Source: Reticulitermes speratus (Eukaryota; Arthropoda; Insecta; Blattodea; Rhinotermitidae). Taken from it: a stretch of DNA of 64,000 nucleotides. The notes under the pieces are model-generated. The model saw nothing but the letters and a program-made list of their open reading frames with translations, ran no database searches and was not told the origin of the DNA. Numbering within the stretch: position 1 is the first letter of the stretch; the number at the start of each line of letters is the position of its first letter. The stretch lies in contig JAJKFL010000006.1 in NCBI GenBank assembly GCA_021186555.1, positions 31,059,478 through 31,123,477 of the forward strand, given 5' to 3'. The translations under genes were made by a program, and so were the position numbers. Below, piece after piece: positions 1 to 11,600 of this stretch.

Positions 1-1402
1 AAACCGATGTCTTTATAACCGGGTGCGACTATATGTATGTATATATATCGGATATTTCAGTCGCCTTATTGTTACGTTGTCGGCTTTTGAATGATGCAAC
101 CTACGGACTGATACGAATTGCATAAGGCTTTTTCAGGACACTTTTTTGATAATAACACCGTGGCCGTTTCTCAAACTCATTTCTACCAAAAGCCTGTAGT
201 TCACGGTTGCCGTCAGTGCTGTTCTTACACGCTTCTGACGGCGGTCACACCATTCGAAACATGTCTGTAAACCGCTTTCCCCTGACTTCTCGCAGTGCAT
301 GTTGTAAGCCCGTCAGCCTTCGCTGCATCCCAGAAGCTATTGCCCATTCTTTGTCGATCTCCAAAGAAAAGAAATGTATCTCACGGTACAGATTCCGTGT
401 GGTATTGTAGTTGGGGAAACACCGCAGTGCTATTGCAAGAACTGCTGTGTCAGAGCTGTATGGTTTAATGGGTTTGTGGACGTTGGGGCCCCATTAGGAT
501 TCGGCTTGTGGTGTATGGTTTAGGCCTATCGCTTGGTTAAATAGACTTGCAGCGTTCGCGCTACTTCCGAACAGTCCTGTCCAACTGCAGTGGCCCGAAG
601 TAGATCTGGACTACCTCGGATTGTTGTCATTTTCTTACAGTTATTACAAGAAATGTTTGGTTTCGGCACGTGTTGTGACGTTTCGGAGAATTCTAGTGCC
701 GTTATCTGTTGTGGGAGTGGGACCGCAGCTGGTCCTCAGACCGCTGTTTGTCTTTTTCCTTGTATTCTTCGTAGAGTTCGTCTTCTGTCAGTGGCATACG
801 GGACACTGTATGTCCGGGAACCTTCTATTGAAAATGTGTTGTATTCAGATAAAGTAATTTGGCTGATGTTCAGTGAGCATTTTGAAGTCATAAGCAGCTG
901 TATTTATAATCGTTTATTTATCCGTGCCCAACATCTCATTTATTTGTTTTCATGCTCATTGTACACGCATCTCTGTGTTTGCTTAAAATACTATTCCTTC
1001 GCTTTGCAATTCTCGCCCTAATGTACGTATGTGAATTAATCGTAACGTCGATCTTAAGAGTTCATTCCTTTAGAACACCGATATGGTAATATTCGAGAGC
1101 AGAGGAGACGCCTCTAAGCTTTACCACCAAGCGTGTTCCTGTTTCGCCAGGTTTTCAGCTTCGTCCACATACTGTAGTCTCTACCTTCATTATTCTAGGC
1201 ATATCCTGCGCGTTGCTTTCAGTTAATTTCAATTTGGTAGCTATAATTTTGTTAAACTGTAAAGGGAACGTTGTCGCCATGTAGACGCACAACGCCATGA
1301 ATGCGTGTTGCGTCTGCGGAGGCAAAGCTTCAGTCGTTCATAATGTGGACACTTCATATGACGGTGAGTGGTCAGATTCATGGGATGGCGGCGTCTTGCC
1401 CC
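1..1402. other. Non-coding DNA, no gene recognised
   Basis: Only short open frames are present; the largest is 143 codons at 590-1021 (+), with no domain or composition that looks coding. At 235-267 (+) the string CTGACGGCGG...CGAAACATGTC weakly resembles the hammerhead-like repeat motif described elsewhere in the window, with only a 3-bp GGT/ACC helix. Nothing else is recognisable. Confidence 0.55.
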
Positions 1403-1500
1403 GAGCTTTATAGCGCGGTAACCATTGGGTTGAAGAGTGACATGGTGACGAAAAGAATCTGCTCCTGCCGGGAATCGAATCCTGGTCATTACGCCCGTAA
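1403..1500 (-). repeat. Decayed tRNA-derived SINE fragment (tentative)
   Basis: Read on the minus strand, the segment contains a B-box-like GGATTCGATTCCC followed by GGCAGGAGC and a T-rich run, the arrangement seen at the heads of the clearer SINEs in this window. No convincing A box, tail or target-site duplication survives. It could instead be a chance B-box match. The body does not align well by eye with the three SINE families defined here. Confidence 0.3.
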
Positions 1501-1675
1501 CGGGACAAAAACGTCTGCGACCGTCATCACATGGAGAACGTCGCCGTCGCTTGGATACTGAAGAAATATCTTTATTGTACTCGAAAGTTCATTACCGTGC
1601 TAATAGGAGCACGAGGTGAACAGCGAAGCTGCTGGGCAGTTGTTAATTTTTGTGATGAAGACTGGAATGCTAACT

Positions 1676-1840
1676 CAGGTTTGCACAAATTTTCCAAAAC
1701 CCTGGGAGTGCCCTCAAAATTTTAGGCGCCAGAAGGGTAGAGATGAAGCAGGTTGCTTACTGAGGACCTACAAATATTAGGCGCCACCGTACAAAATGTG
1801 GTTGTCGCGGCGACGTGGCGCCCGGGTTTTGTGCACTCTG
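1676..1840 (+). mobile_element. Short hAT-type MITE, copy 1 (165 bp)
   Basis: Non-coding element beginning CAGGTTTGCACAAAT and ending, on the reverse strand, CAGAGTGCACAAAA, which gives short terminal inverted repeats of hAT style (5' CAG...). Its interior shares long blocks with copies at 19243 and 50255, including GGCGCCAGAAGG, ACAAATATTAGGCGCCACC and a GTCGC/GCGAC mini-hairpin before TGGCGCCCGGG. The flanking 8-mers (TGCTAACT and GCTTGAAT) do not match well, so the target duplication has decayed or this end assignment is slightly off. It encodes no transposase and would need one supplied in trans. Confidence 0.75.
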
Positions 1841-2232
1841 GCTTGAATGATGCTGAGATTAAGAACTCAGTCGGATGACAGGCTGAATGTTGTGAGCTGA
1901 GGTTTACGTTTTTCGAAACCATTAATGTCCATGCACGAGCTAATGAAAGTGTCCTGGTTCTAAAACATTAGCTTATTGTGTGTGCGCGCGCGGTGACCCG
2001 AACACCTATTGCCGCTCTTTTACGAGGAAGATGGCTGAGCAGAAATGGCTGCCAGGTTTATTAGTCTATAGATGTTCCAATTAGTGTGCTCACTTTTCGA
2101 TTTATATCACATCTTTATGCCTTTCGTAGTACCTACTGAATGTGAGATGAGTTATATAGGCTATAGCGTTCATGTGCGACTCTAACGGAGTCGAAGTTCT
2201 CTGTGGATTTTGAAACATGCTTACCAGCTTCG
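1841..2232. other. Non-coding DNA, nothing recognised
   Basis: Unique-looking AT/TG-rich sequence between a MITE and a SINE fragment. No open frame of note, repeat or hairpin was found. Confidence 0.5.
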
Positions 2233-2330
2233 GGCGTGAAGCTAACTCTTCACCGCCGTCAGCCGAGGTTAAGAAATCACTGGAGCTATGCCTCCAGCAC
2301 CATTTTACCTGTACCTTTACCCTTACCAGG
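2233..2330 (+). repeat. 3' fragment of SINE family 2
   Basis: The order GCGTGAAGCTAACTCTTCACC, CAGCCGAGGTTAAGAAA, GGAGCTATGCCTCCAGC and TTTACCTGTACCTTTACC follows the 3' half of the complete family-2 SINE at 54545-54827 (GACCACC, GCCGAGGTTAAAGAAA, then TTTACCTTTAC). The tRNA-like head is missing, as in a 5'-truncated or broken retroposed copy. Divergence is high, so it is an old insertion. Confidence 0.55.
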
Positions 2331-3533
2331 TGTAGGACTGCAGTAGGCTACGTGCTTCATGTGGTGGATGTTAATGCTCGATCAGTAAATCAGCCGACAC
2401 GATTTTCGATCTGTCGTGTGACGCAGATCACCAGAGCGTTATAGAGTTTTCTCTTAATGCTGTGTGGACAATTGTTTATGATTTTAAAACATCGGAAGTC
2501 ATGTTGTCCATCGTTTTCAATTTCGGTGTTGTTCTTGGTGTAAAATGCAGTAAACTTTGGCTCCGTTTCATGGACCACCGAAATAAACACATCGTTGCTG
2601 TTTTTTCTCTTCTTATCACATTATTCAAGAGTTGCTTCCCTTGCCTTTGCTGTACCGTTCTTTGCAAAGCACTGGCCTGTGTAGATTCTCTGAAGGCAGT
2701 TCCTGTATCTACCAAGGAGAGATTTATTAATTCCTGCTAGAGCTATGTTCATTGTAAGTGTGTGCTGATAGAAACGAGGGAAAACTTAAGGTTAGTACAC
2801 TTCAGGCTCTTGGGTCTGGAAGAGTGCCTTTAGAAATTGCGCTATACAATACTTATATAATGTATATAGCCCATCTGATTAAAAAGAGATACGTGGGAGA
2901 TTGTGAACGCCCATACAGTCCAGTTCTGCATTTTGTAGAATAGCTATTGATGTTTCGTTTGGTGTATCTCTGTAGGCTAAGGCTAATGTACACACAAACT
3001 TCGATTATATGTCAGGGGTCGGGATCGAAGCAATGACGCATACTTGAATAAATGGATAATACAATAGGTACTTAAAAATTACACACTGCGTAATACAAAT
3101 AATATTCTTTATTGTATTACACACTAGAGTATATGTGTTTACATATTAACATTACAGAATAGGTCAAGATTCGGAAAAATGTGCCATCTTAATTACACAC
3201 TACACACGGTGTGATAAGGAACGCATGCGCTTTCCGTCCTGCACCTCTCACTCTCAGGAGCACGCCACCACGACTGTTAATGGAAACTGACGGATAATAA
3301 ATTTTGCTGTACTTTTTTTACTTTTACATTATAATAATTTATTGCTTTCATTGTAGTAAATCGCATAAAAATGCTGCTTCGTACATGACCCCCCGTGGTA
3401 CCGGAATCGTGCTGTCATTTGTTCCCCTTGTTGAGGGTCGAGCGGAATGGAGAAATTAAAATTGCAACGTGAAAGAAATGTTCACTTTATAGCAAGAAAA
3501 ATTATCCGAGGAATTGTATTTAACCTTGCTATT
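2331..3533. other. Non-coding DNA with a small AT-rich hairpin
   Basis: No gene. A 9-bp-arm inverted repeat (GTAATACAA / TTGTATTAC, 3090-3120) lies in a patch where the word TTACACACT occurs three times between 3078 and 3208. The patch may be an eroded short repeat, but no family can be assigned. Confidence 0.45.
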
Positions 3534-3849
3534 GTCGTCGGTCGCCGATCCCAGTGGCCGTGCGGTCTAAGGCGTGGGTCTTCGGCCGCTCACTTACTAG
3601 GGTCGTGGGTTCGAATCCCACCGGGGCATGGATGTCTGTCTCTTGTGAGTGTTGTGTGATGTCAGGTAGAGGTCTCTGCGACGAGCTGGTCCCTCGTCCA
3701 GAGGAGTCCTACCGACTGTGGTGTGTCTCAAATGTGTGTGACCATGAAACCTCGACGAAACGAGGAGGCCCAGGCCCATATAGGGCTGTCGAGCCAATAT
3801 AATATATATATATATATAATATATATATATATATATAAAGTCGTCGGTC
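3534..3849 (+). mobile_element. Complete SINE, family 1 (tRNA-Leu-like head, AT tail, perfect target duplication)
   Basis: A 296-bp retroposon (3544-3839) bounded by a perfect 10-bp direct repeat, GTCGTCGGTC, at 3534-3543 and 3840-3849. The head has an A-box-like TGGCCGTGCGGTCTAAGG (3555-3572) and a consensus B box, GGGTTCGAATCCC, near 3608-3620. This is the layout of a polymerase III promoter in a tRNA-derived SINE, and the A-box region most resembles tRNA-Leu. The body runs through GAGGAGGCCCAGGCCCATATAGGGCTGTCGAGCC, partly repeated in sense, into an (AT)n tail at about 3797-3838. SINEs encode no protein and depend on a LINE for reverse transcription; the 3' body may copy the partner LINE, which is not identified. 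The intact duplication suggests a relatively recent insertion. It is the only copy of this family I see here. Confidence 0.88.
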
Positions 3850-6018
3850 AGTACTCTTCACCACCGTCTGTTTTCTTGCCAGATACTACAGTTAAGTATG
3901 TTGTTGGGGGAGTTGTAATAAAAAAAAAAATTCGAAAATAAAATGTGGTTTGTCCCATTCATCATGCGGGTGCCTCTGAAGTGAATAACTAGAAGGTTAG
4001 GTAACAAACTTCCCGCATAACACAGTACTTTGTAACACATTCCCTGGGATACTGTTCGAGTGTTCTGCTTTATGGATGACTCATGCTTTAGCCGCGAAGT
4101 TCATTCCACCCTTCTTAAGGTGGTGGAGCAAGTTTCCTTTGGCTGCCTTGTAATCTCGCCTTTCACACCGTTCAGTGTGACGTGGCTGTAAAGAAGACGC
4201 TATTTTCAGCTCCTCGTCTTCCTCATGATTGCACCAATGTATCACTGTAACAACTGGCATCGTGTGTTTTGTGAGATCACTGCGTGTTACGCGTTTATAC
4301 GCACCTTAATACTGTAATGTAATAGTACGTGTTCTTTCAGGATGTAACTCGTTTCTTGTTCTGAGTTTTAAATAGACCTACATATTAGACTGTTTCGTAA
4401 CTCATTGTCATTGAAGTTCCCATCATTAGAGCCTCATGCCTGCTGTTTTAGCATTGTTTCTTCTTCTTCTGTATCTGTCGGGTATGTAAGCGTGAGATGA
4501 AGCGAACAGTGTTGAATACCCAAGAGTATCAAGATAATGCGGATAATTAGAAATACGTTAGGATTCAGGTCTTGCGCGATATGACGTTGTGTCGATTGCG
4601 CTTCCCGGCCTTCGGAACGAACGTACTTGCATAATCTTTGAAGTTTGTTGCACGAAGTAGGTCTCTTTTTTTTGTCAGTGTGAATATGGTTTTTGTTTGC
4701 TTTGCATTTATGCTGTTCCTGGAAGTAGGCCCTGTGGAAGTTGACCACCAATTATTGCTCGGAAGGATATGCAGCACGCAGTTGACGCTGTTTGATAATT
4801 TTGTTGTTAAGGCTTTGTTCTAATTTAGATTATTCATTTCTCCACCTTGGAATAGTTCGAATAGAACATGCTACAGGTCGGCACCGAGAATCTTTCGAGA
4901 TGCTGGCAGCTTCCTGCATCTAAGACCCTGTCTATGTTACGTTTGAACTATTGGACTTCCTCACGGACACGGTGAATGAAGATCATAATGTGTTGTGCAG
5001 GATGCACGTTTAAAGACCAGCTGTGTCACGATTTCAGTAGGCGAAATAACACGCGCCGTAATGTAGTTCTGGTGGTTAGTGTCCGGTTTCTTACCGTGAA
5101 ACCGGGATTCAGCAGTATGACAGTCCATATCGGATTTATGGTGGACAGTTTCCCCTTGCCAGTTACCGTTCGACCAGTGCCCAGTTTTAGTACTTCCACT
5201 GTCGATGCAGTGTAGTCGTACTGGCGGCGTCGCTGAATATACCACAAAGAAAGTGCGAGATATCGATAGCATGATGTAGAATACTAAACCTGCCGTATGT
5301 ATTGGACCTCATTCAGAGGAAAGTAACACGTAGCAGTGACGTCGAATGAAAGTGTTCCACTTTCGTGTCTAATCAGACTTTCTTTGTTTAAATTGCGTCC
5401 TTTATTGTGTAGATACCACACTGGAAGAAGTCTTTCCTTTTAAGATAACCATTTGCTTCAAGCTGTTTTCAGTGACATGCGTTTTGTAAGGATACAACTG
5501 AAATTGCTTTAGTGCTCGTCACATTGCAAAACGGCGAGTTCAGTTTTCATTGAGGTCTGTGACTGCGGTTGTAGTTGCGCTGCTCGAGCGCACGTTCGTA
5601 TGTGTCAGTGAGCAATGACAGAATGTTAGCATAATATTGTACATTCCCATATGAAGTGAAAGTATTTTCACAAGGTATGGGGTAAATTTAAAGAAGAAGG
5701 TAACACGTTTGTATGATTATATTGAAGTAGCCAGTGAGTCTGCAATGACGTTATGTGCATTAATTGTTGAGAAAATCTCTCAACGCTTGTAATTAACGCG
5801 GTAAAATGTTTCGCGCTTTAATGATTGACACACATCACGTCATCTTAGGTTCATTGCTTGTTTCATTATAAACATGTGGAAGTGTTACAATCTTCTTGAA
5901 ATTACTCTGTGTGAAATGTTTATAACTTGGGCGAAATTTGAAGATCGCCTGCAATGAAGATTCAAGTCTGAGGTTTCGTTGCTTTGGGATATGTCGCCAT
6001 GCTAATTGGGTAATTTGT
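3850..6018. other. Non-coding DNA, no gene recognised
   Basis: The longest frames are about 100 codons on the minus strand (4434-4751 and 4961-5272), with no motif. An A10 run occurs at 3920. No repeat family, TIR pair or hairpin of note was found by eye. Confidence 0.5.
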
Positions 6019-6041
6019 TCCCGACGTTTCGAATCAATGTA
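6019..6041 (-). repeat. Degenerate half of the hammerhead-like repeat motif
   Basis: The minus strand reads CGAAACGTCGGGAACAAATTA. This parallels CGAAACATATGTCGGGAAAAGTTA at 6396-6419 on the plus strand, so the two lie in inverted orientation about 380 bp apart. The CTGANGA half of the motif is missing; a perfect hairpin (6042-6086) sits in its place. Confidence 0.4.
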
Positions 6042-6086
6042 GTGCTATCGCGTGTTGTGAGGTGTACTCACAACACGCGATAGCAC
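6042..6086. repeat. Perfect hairpin: 20-bp arms, 5-nt loop
   Basis: GTGCTATCGCGTGTTGTGAG (6042-6061) is followed by the loop GTGTA and then by its exact reverse complement (6067-6086). A perfect 20-bp palindrome is far beyond chance in a 64-kb window. It adjoins a half-copy of the hammerhead-like motif, so it probably arose by inverted duplication during an insertion or repair event. It is not followed by a T run, so I do not call it a terminator. Confidence 0.9.
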
Positions 6087-6373
6087 GGACTATACAACAG
6101 CAAAAACAAGAAAAAACCCAAATGGTGCAAAACCATGTACAAAGATACAACAAGCCAATTGTGACTCCCAGGTGGATGAGTTTAACCTTTTAAACATTGA
6201 AGAACACTCAAAGTTTTTTTTATATACAATGTTTTTTATATATGACGCAATATACGTTGAACAGTGATTTTTAGAAAGTGTTTTTAGACAGTGCTCTTAC
6301 TTACGTGGACATCGAACGATAATTTGTGATGACACAGTGAACGTATGGACGTAAGCAAATGTAGTTTGACCCC

Positions 6374-6412
6374 CTGATGATGGTCAGAGGTTGACCGAAA
6401 CATATGTCGGGA
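6374..6412 (+). ncRNA. Hammerhead-ribozyme-like motif, best copy
   Basis: The core letters of a type I hammerhead appear in order: CTGATGA (6374-6380), helix II GGTCA/TGACC (6382-6386 with 6392-6396), GAAA (6397-6400), a minimal helix III formed by A-C and G-T around an ATAT tetraloop, and GTC (6406-6408), where cleavage would follow. A 3-bp helix I (CCC 6371-6373 with GGG 6409-6411) can form. One departure is an extra T (6381) between the CTGATGA box and helix II, which may abolish activity. Minimal hammerheads with very short helix III are known from Penelope-like retroelements, and related motifs recur through this window. I call it hammerhead-like, not a proven ribozyme. Confidence 0.5.
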
Positions 6413-6761
6413 AAAGTTATGTACTACTGTTAATGTTTGATAGTGAAGGTGCATTTCGTTGGTCCATATTCAGTTAGTTTAAAATGCGCGGTGAAGGTCA
6501 TATTAAAAGAAGTCTTGTTTGTCTGAAAGAATCTGCCGTCCTTCGTTATAATGACGCTAGTCTTGTTACTTCCGAAGATCCTACAGTCGTTGTTTTAGTA
6601 TGTTTGAAAAGGGAGTTGTAGAATAATAAGTCGATCAGTATCTCGATGTCTATCGTATGAACATCCGTGATTTAATAAGGTGGCCCGCGGACAAGACTCG
6701 TAAAATTTCTTTTAACACTTACAACCGTTGTGTCTTTATTCTTAAAACGTTACAGTGCTTT
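6413..6761. other. Non-coding DNA, nothing recognised
   Basis: Sequence between the hammerhead-like motif and a family-2 SINE. No open frame, repeat or hairpin stands out. Confidence 0.5.
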
Positions 6762-7024
6762 TTGACTCGCTAGGATATGGTCGATCCGGGGTTCGAATCC
6801 CTGTGGTGGCGACATCTTCCGTGCCTGTCCAGACCGGCCTCCGAGGCCCATCCGCCTTTGCAATGGGTACCGGTTCTTTCCCGGGGTTAAAGCGGCCGGG
6901 ACATGGTGCTGACCACCCACCATTTCCTAGGACAGGTTGCCAGTGGGTTGAAGCTATGCCCCCCCCCCCCCGCCTTCCCTCTGTGCTTGCATAGGCGTGA
7001 CATGGGGTGGCCTTTACCTTTGCT
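6762..7024 (+). mobile_element. SINE family 2, head-damaged copy with a C13 run
   Basis: A B-box-like GGGGTTCGAATCCC (about 6787-6800) is followed by the family-2 body: GCCTGTCCAGACCGGCC, GGCCCATCCGCC, CAATGGGTACCGG, TTTCCCGGGGTTAAAG, CGGCCGGGACATGGTGCTGACCACC in sense, and a 3' end in CCTTTACCTTTGC. The first 30 or so bases of the tRNA-like head, including the A box, are gone or unrecognisable. A C13 tract (6959-6971) lies in the 3' half where complete copies have a variable region. Target duplications are not clear. Confidence 0.75.
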
Positions 7025-8636
7025 TTGCTCTTTGTCATAATTAGGTGAAATCACGAATGCGTTAGCACCATTGTTATATCCCACTTTGTTTCTTAAAGGC
7101 GTATTGATCAAGTCCGTGTGTGTGTGTGTCTGTCTGTGTCTGTCTGTGTTTCGCTATGAATAATACGCCTGTTCGAACACTCTGTGCAGAGTTCTGGCAA
7201 AAGTTAATTCCATTTACAGTCCTCTTAAAAAGAATATCGTCAGTGCTTGCAGTAAAGAAAACGGGAACTTGACGGGACGAATCGTTAAATCCCAAAACAC
7301 ACGAATACAATTAAGAGTAATCACGAGGCTGAAATAACTGCCCAATATACACTTCCTGAGCTCATCTTCTACTTCGCGCAAGAGTTAATATAGATTGAAA
7401 GTATTTTTAACCCGTCAGATGATACGGTGTATACTAGCAAAGCAGGGAGAGAAGGAGGCCCAAATAAAAGAAGCCGCATCTGTGAAGTGGTGTCGGTATG
7501 CGTCTGTACTTCAACTTGAGACAAAATATGTTGAAGTTCACTTATTACGCCACGAACAGTAGCGTAGAAGTCTACACTGCCCGTTATTCTTCTCGGCTTA
7601 TCGTGAGTTTGACCAGTGAAAGTTACGTAAAATACGTTTGTTGTGATTCTGAATGGAGACCACGTGCTGCAATACGTGGGTCTTGTGACCATCGCTCGAT
7701 TCAACAGCTGACTTGGGCCTGTGTGAGGATTATGATGAACAAAATTATAGGACAAGGACAAATTATTGTTCGGTGTATACACGTGTTTGCTGTTGTTTTC
7801 ACTGTCTGCGTGCCCTGCTCATGTCTTATTGCTTCATCTACGTTCTTGGATGTATCAAGGTGTGCATATTGCTTTTTTGTGAAACTACAGTCGCGTATTG
7901 CATTCGGTATTACGTGTGTTGGGCGTTCGTCGTGGTCTGAATGTCCTCCATCCGTACCGATGCTGTGACATTCTGATGGTACGTATCGGTATGAATGTTT
8001 CTGTTCGGTTAATAGTCCTGGCGAATGCCTCTCCATTCTTGTTCGTCCAGTGAACTTCTTTCATGTTTCGGTGTGATGCTTCTAGAAAAGGTTCTCCTCT
8101 TGTACCTAGCCTCCAGACCCTTTTCGAACTTCAGTACCAGCAGATCGTGTAGTTAGATTTAGTATATATATTTTTTACAGTAGCATAGGTAATTAACATG
8201 CTTCCATGCCAGACGTCGGTTGCCACGATACGTACGATAACAGGAATGATGACACGAATCGTGGGATGACAACTTTTGAAACCGGAAGAAAGCCAGCGAC
8301 TGAAACGTTTCATAACGACAGTGATGAATGTTGTTTGTTTCAGAGACTCACATTGTGGGGCACTTCAGTTGGGTCTGAGTTTGAAGCTCGCTGTCTGCGT
8401 ATACGAGAGAGACGTTGGAGGGGACCTGTTTCACTCACTGTAGCCACTGTTGCAAATAGAGACCTGTTAATGTATAAAGTGGTTGCAGAAACGTAGACTG
8501 AGCATGGTGTACATGGTACTGGCGTGCAGTTGTTTAATGTGACAGCCTTTAGTCTGATGCATTGACAAACACGTTCTTGTTTGAGTTAGGTTGTGCGCTC
8601 ATTTTACTACTTTTAAGTTAACATTTAGGCATACTT
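7025..8636. other. Non-coding DNA with a GT-rich microsatellite
   Basis: A (GT)n/(GTCT)n tract occupies about 7115-7150. The stretch carries overlapping open frames of 156 codons (7498-7968, +) and 137 codons (7369-7782, -). Neither has a domain, a signal or a family I recognise, and they overlap each other antisense, so I do not call a gene. Confidence 0.5.
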
Positions 8637-8682
8637 TTGCCGAAGGTGGGTGCAGCGGCAGCAACCCTTCGAAACGTCTATA
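8637..8682 (+). repeat. Degenerate hammerhead-like repeat motif
   Basis: CCGAAGGTGGGTGC...GCAACCCTTCGAAACGTC keeps the general plan (a purine-rich CNGAAGG box, a GGGTGC/GCAACCC-type helix, then CGAAAC and GTC). The core CTGANGA is altered and there is no loop between GAAAC and GTC, so it cannot be an active hammerhead. Confidence 0.35.
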
Positions 8683-11600
8683 AATTTCTACCACATTCCA
8701 GTAGACACTATTCTTCGTGAGCACTGCAGTGAGAACATCAGATCCTGTGTTTCCATTGCTGTTCCCTCAGGACCATGCGTCCTGTCGTCTGATATTTCTG
8801 GAAGGCTGGTCGTTGTCGTGTAGGTCAAAACTGTAACACAGCGGAGACCTGGCAGTTAGGTCCTTCATAGTTTGCGAGTTCATGTATGTATGTATGTATG
8901 TTGGGTTTTGGAATGTTCGGATTTGATGTGATAATAAGCGGTTTATTTAAATTACTAAGTTCAGACTTCAAAATTGAAATTAGTTTCCAGTATGCGTAGT
9001 ACGCACTTAGAAGCGTTTGAATTTTATACTGCGATGGTAAATAAGACCTTTGAAAGTCGTTAAGTATTTGAAGTGTCAAAGTTTACTAGCTTGTTGGATA
9101 TGAAAATTTGGGGAAAACGGTTCGTACTTAACACCTTTCTGGCTGGCTTTCTGGTGTCTCGACCGGCTGTTCTTATTACTGATGTCAAAAGGAGGGTTCT
9201 TGCTGGTCGTAATCACAACACCGACTCTCGATCCCACCCAGCTTCCTATCGAATGAGAGACGTCCCAGGGGTAGAGAGGCCGGAACTCGAAGCTAACAAT
9301 TCCCGCTTCGTTCTAAGTGTGAATGCGAGGAGTCTCACCTCGTACGTGGTCTTGGCGTGCTGTAATTAAACAGTGGTAATTTCACCCAAGCATTGCATGA
9401 TGCAGTATATGCAGTGAAGCTCTCCCGGCATCGTGACATGCTGAGAATATCCTTGCAACACGTCCTTTCTTAGCCAAGCACTTTAGATTGAATACAGTAC
9501 AGCGAACTGTTATGAAGTCCGTTTTCATCATCGTAATTGAATCGCGTTGGGGACCGCACGGTAGTCGTCCGGTCAGAGTGCATCGTTACACGGTGGATCC
9601 CGTGGGACGTACAATACCCGCATCAGGACACGACATTCATGGAAATTGCCTTTATTAACGAATACGCTCTTTTGGTGGCTGGAGTCTTCTAACGTACGAT
9701 GGCGTGGGTTTTCATGCATGAGGTCTGGTCTGTCAGAAAAATCTGACGTAATAGTGCATGAAAAAGAAGGACGCGGAGGAATAAATGTCAGCTCAGTTTA
9801 TTTCTGCAGCTTCGCGTACACTTTTTTGCTATACGTATGGATGGTAAACGGCGGACTGCCATGGCCAATGCGTCGTGCGTTCTGAGTACAAAGAACTTTT
9901 CATGGGAAACCTTAGAAAAGCAGAGGCGTCGTTAAATTGGTACTGTATTAAATGTGAGACTGTGTCAAACACACCAGTCACATACACGCTTAATAAACGG
10001 CGCACCATCTACACGTGCACCTTCAGCAGTACGTGCCACATTAAGCGGTCGAAACCAAACGAAGCATGCACATTTGGTTAGAATTTAGTTCTGCGCCTTT
10101 AGTCATCCCGTGTACCTACATGTGTCTTATCTCGTCCCGTTATATGACTGTGGTGGATTACCGTCTTAATTTGCGAAAGTAAATGAACGTGAAATTCGAA
10201 TAGCCTGTTTTAAACCCAATTATTCTCAACCGCTGTACAGATATAAATAGTTGTGTGTGTGTTGTTTAGTTTCGCTGTCATAAATAATACGAGTAGTTAT
10301 TCATTGAACTGTTGGAGAGTAGACGCTGTGAACGATTTTTACCTGGATCGCAGTTCATGTGAATCTCTGCACATGTAGTGAGAAGCAGACTTTGACACAC
10401 ACTGTTACACCTTTACGCATAACAGTGTTTGTGGCATAAGTCTCTAACGAAATGACAGCCTCTGCACGGACTGTACGTGTCGCGTTCGTGAGTGCTAAGT
10501 TTTATCTCGTCCGCTGTCAGTGGCTGCTGTCGTGAGTTCGTGTAATTTTGTCCGGTGGCTCATACCGTGCAGTGGTTTTGCTGTGGCTTGTTTCGAGACT
10601 TGTGGACCATGCCTACATCGTTGTTGTCCAAAACCAGTCGCGTACCCCTGCGTAACTGGTTTTCTGTGCCAGAAATCGCGATACTGCATGTGACGTGACT
10701 GTTGTCCAGTTGACCGTTCTAATGACATTTCAGTTTTCAGGGTTGGCCTTTCTTTACTGTTGTGTGTGGTATGGGTTGCTTGTTTCGAAGTGCGCTTGCA
10801 TTGTTCCTCCGTGCGTAACAGCAAGTTGTGGGCTATGGGTCTGCTGTTACTACATTTGTGTAAACGGCGTTTGTCTTGTATAGTTTCTTCCTTTGCCCAG
10901 AATGCTTGTGGTCTCTATCCCCCCTCCCCTCTCATTGCCACGAATTTCCCTTCTCACTATAATTTTCCAAACATATGCTGTTCGATGGACGTAATTACTA
11001 CACTTGATGCAGCATTCTTAAATGTTGTGCACACAGATCCAGTGCCTCAAACACCGCACTCAAGGGCACCGAAGTTTACTGTTCTGGAGGTACCCAGTTG
11101 AATCTTTGTTTTGGCACCATTTATATGTTTACATAGATGTCCCGTGATGTTCGCCGCTCGAGTGTCATCCCAGGATAGTTACTAGTATCTCCGTAGTATG
11201 AGGTCTTCCTTCAGCAGTTGATACTGTTCCATCCGTGCAGAAAAGGCGTTATCTCAACGGAAGCGGAATGCTGGTCGCTGTATTGACAAAGTGTATCATT
11301 GGGCTAAAGGTTACGCGACGTGAGAGCCTAACATTTGAAGTATACAAGAGACATGGAGGTAAAACTCGACAAATTCTGAATTTCTGCATTAGGTGGAACT
11401 GAACGGTAGAATTTAGGTACGAAGCGTGATGTTATTCCCCCCCCCCCCCCATATGAAATATGCGACTGAGTGATCTTAGAACTTGCTTGGACGTGATGGT
11501 GAAGATACAATTGCTGCATGTGCCTGAAATCCATCTCTGGACACGTAGCCCGTATCCAGTCTAAGCTGTCCCAGCTCCCAGAAGCGCCACAGTATTTTAA

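Noticed and set aside
6042-6086. Hairpin considered as a rho-independent terminator
   Set aside because: No T run follows and the genome is eukaryotic.
7498-7968. 156-codon plus-strand frame overlapping a 137-codon minus-strand frame
   Set aside because: Antisense overlap of two long frames usually reflects base composition. Neither translation resembles a known protein.
9545-9625. tRNA-like head with CGCACGGTAGTCGTCCGGTCAGAG
   Set aside because: No B box with GTTCGA core and no SINE body; too weak to list as a repeat.
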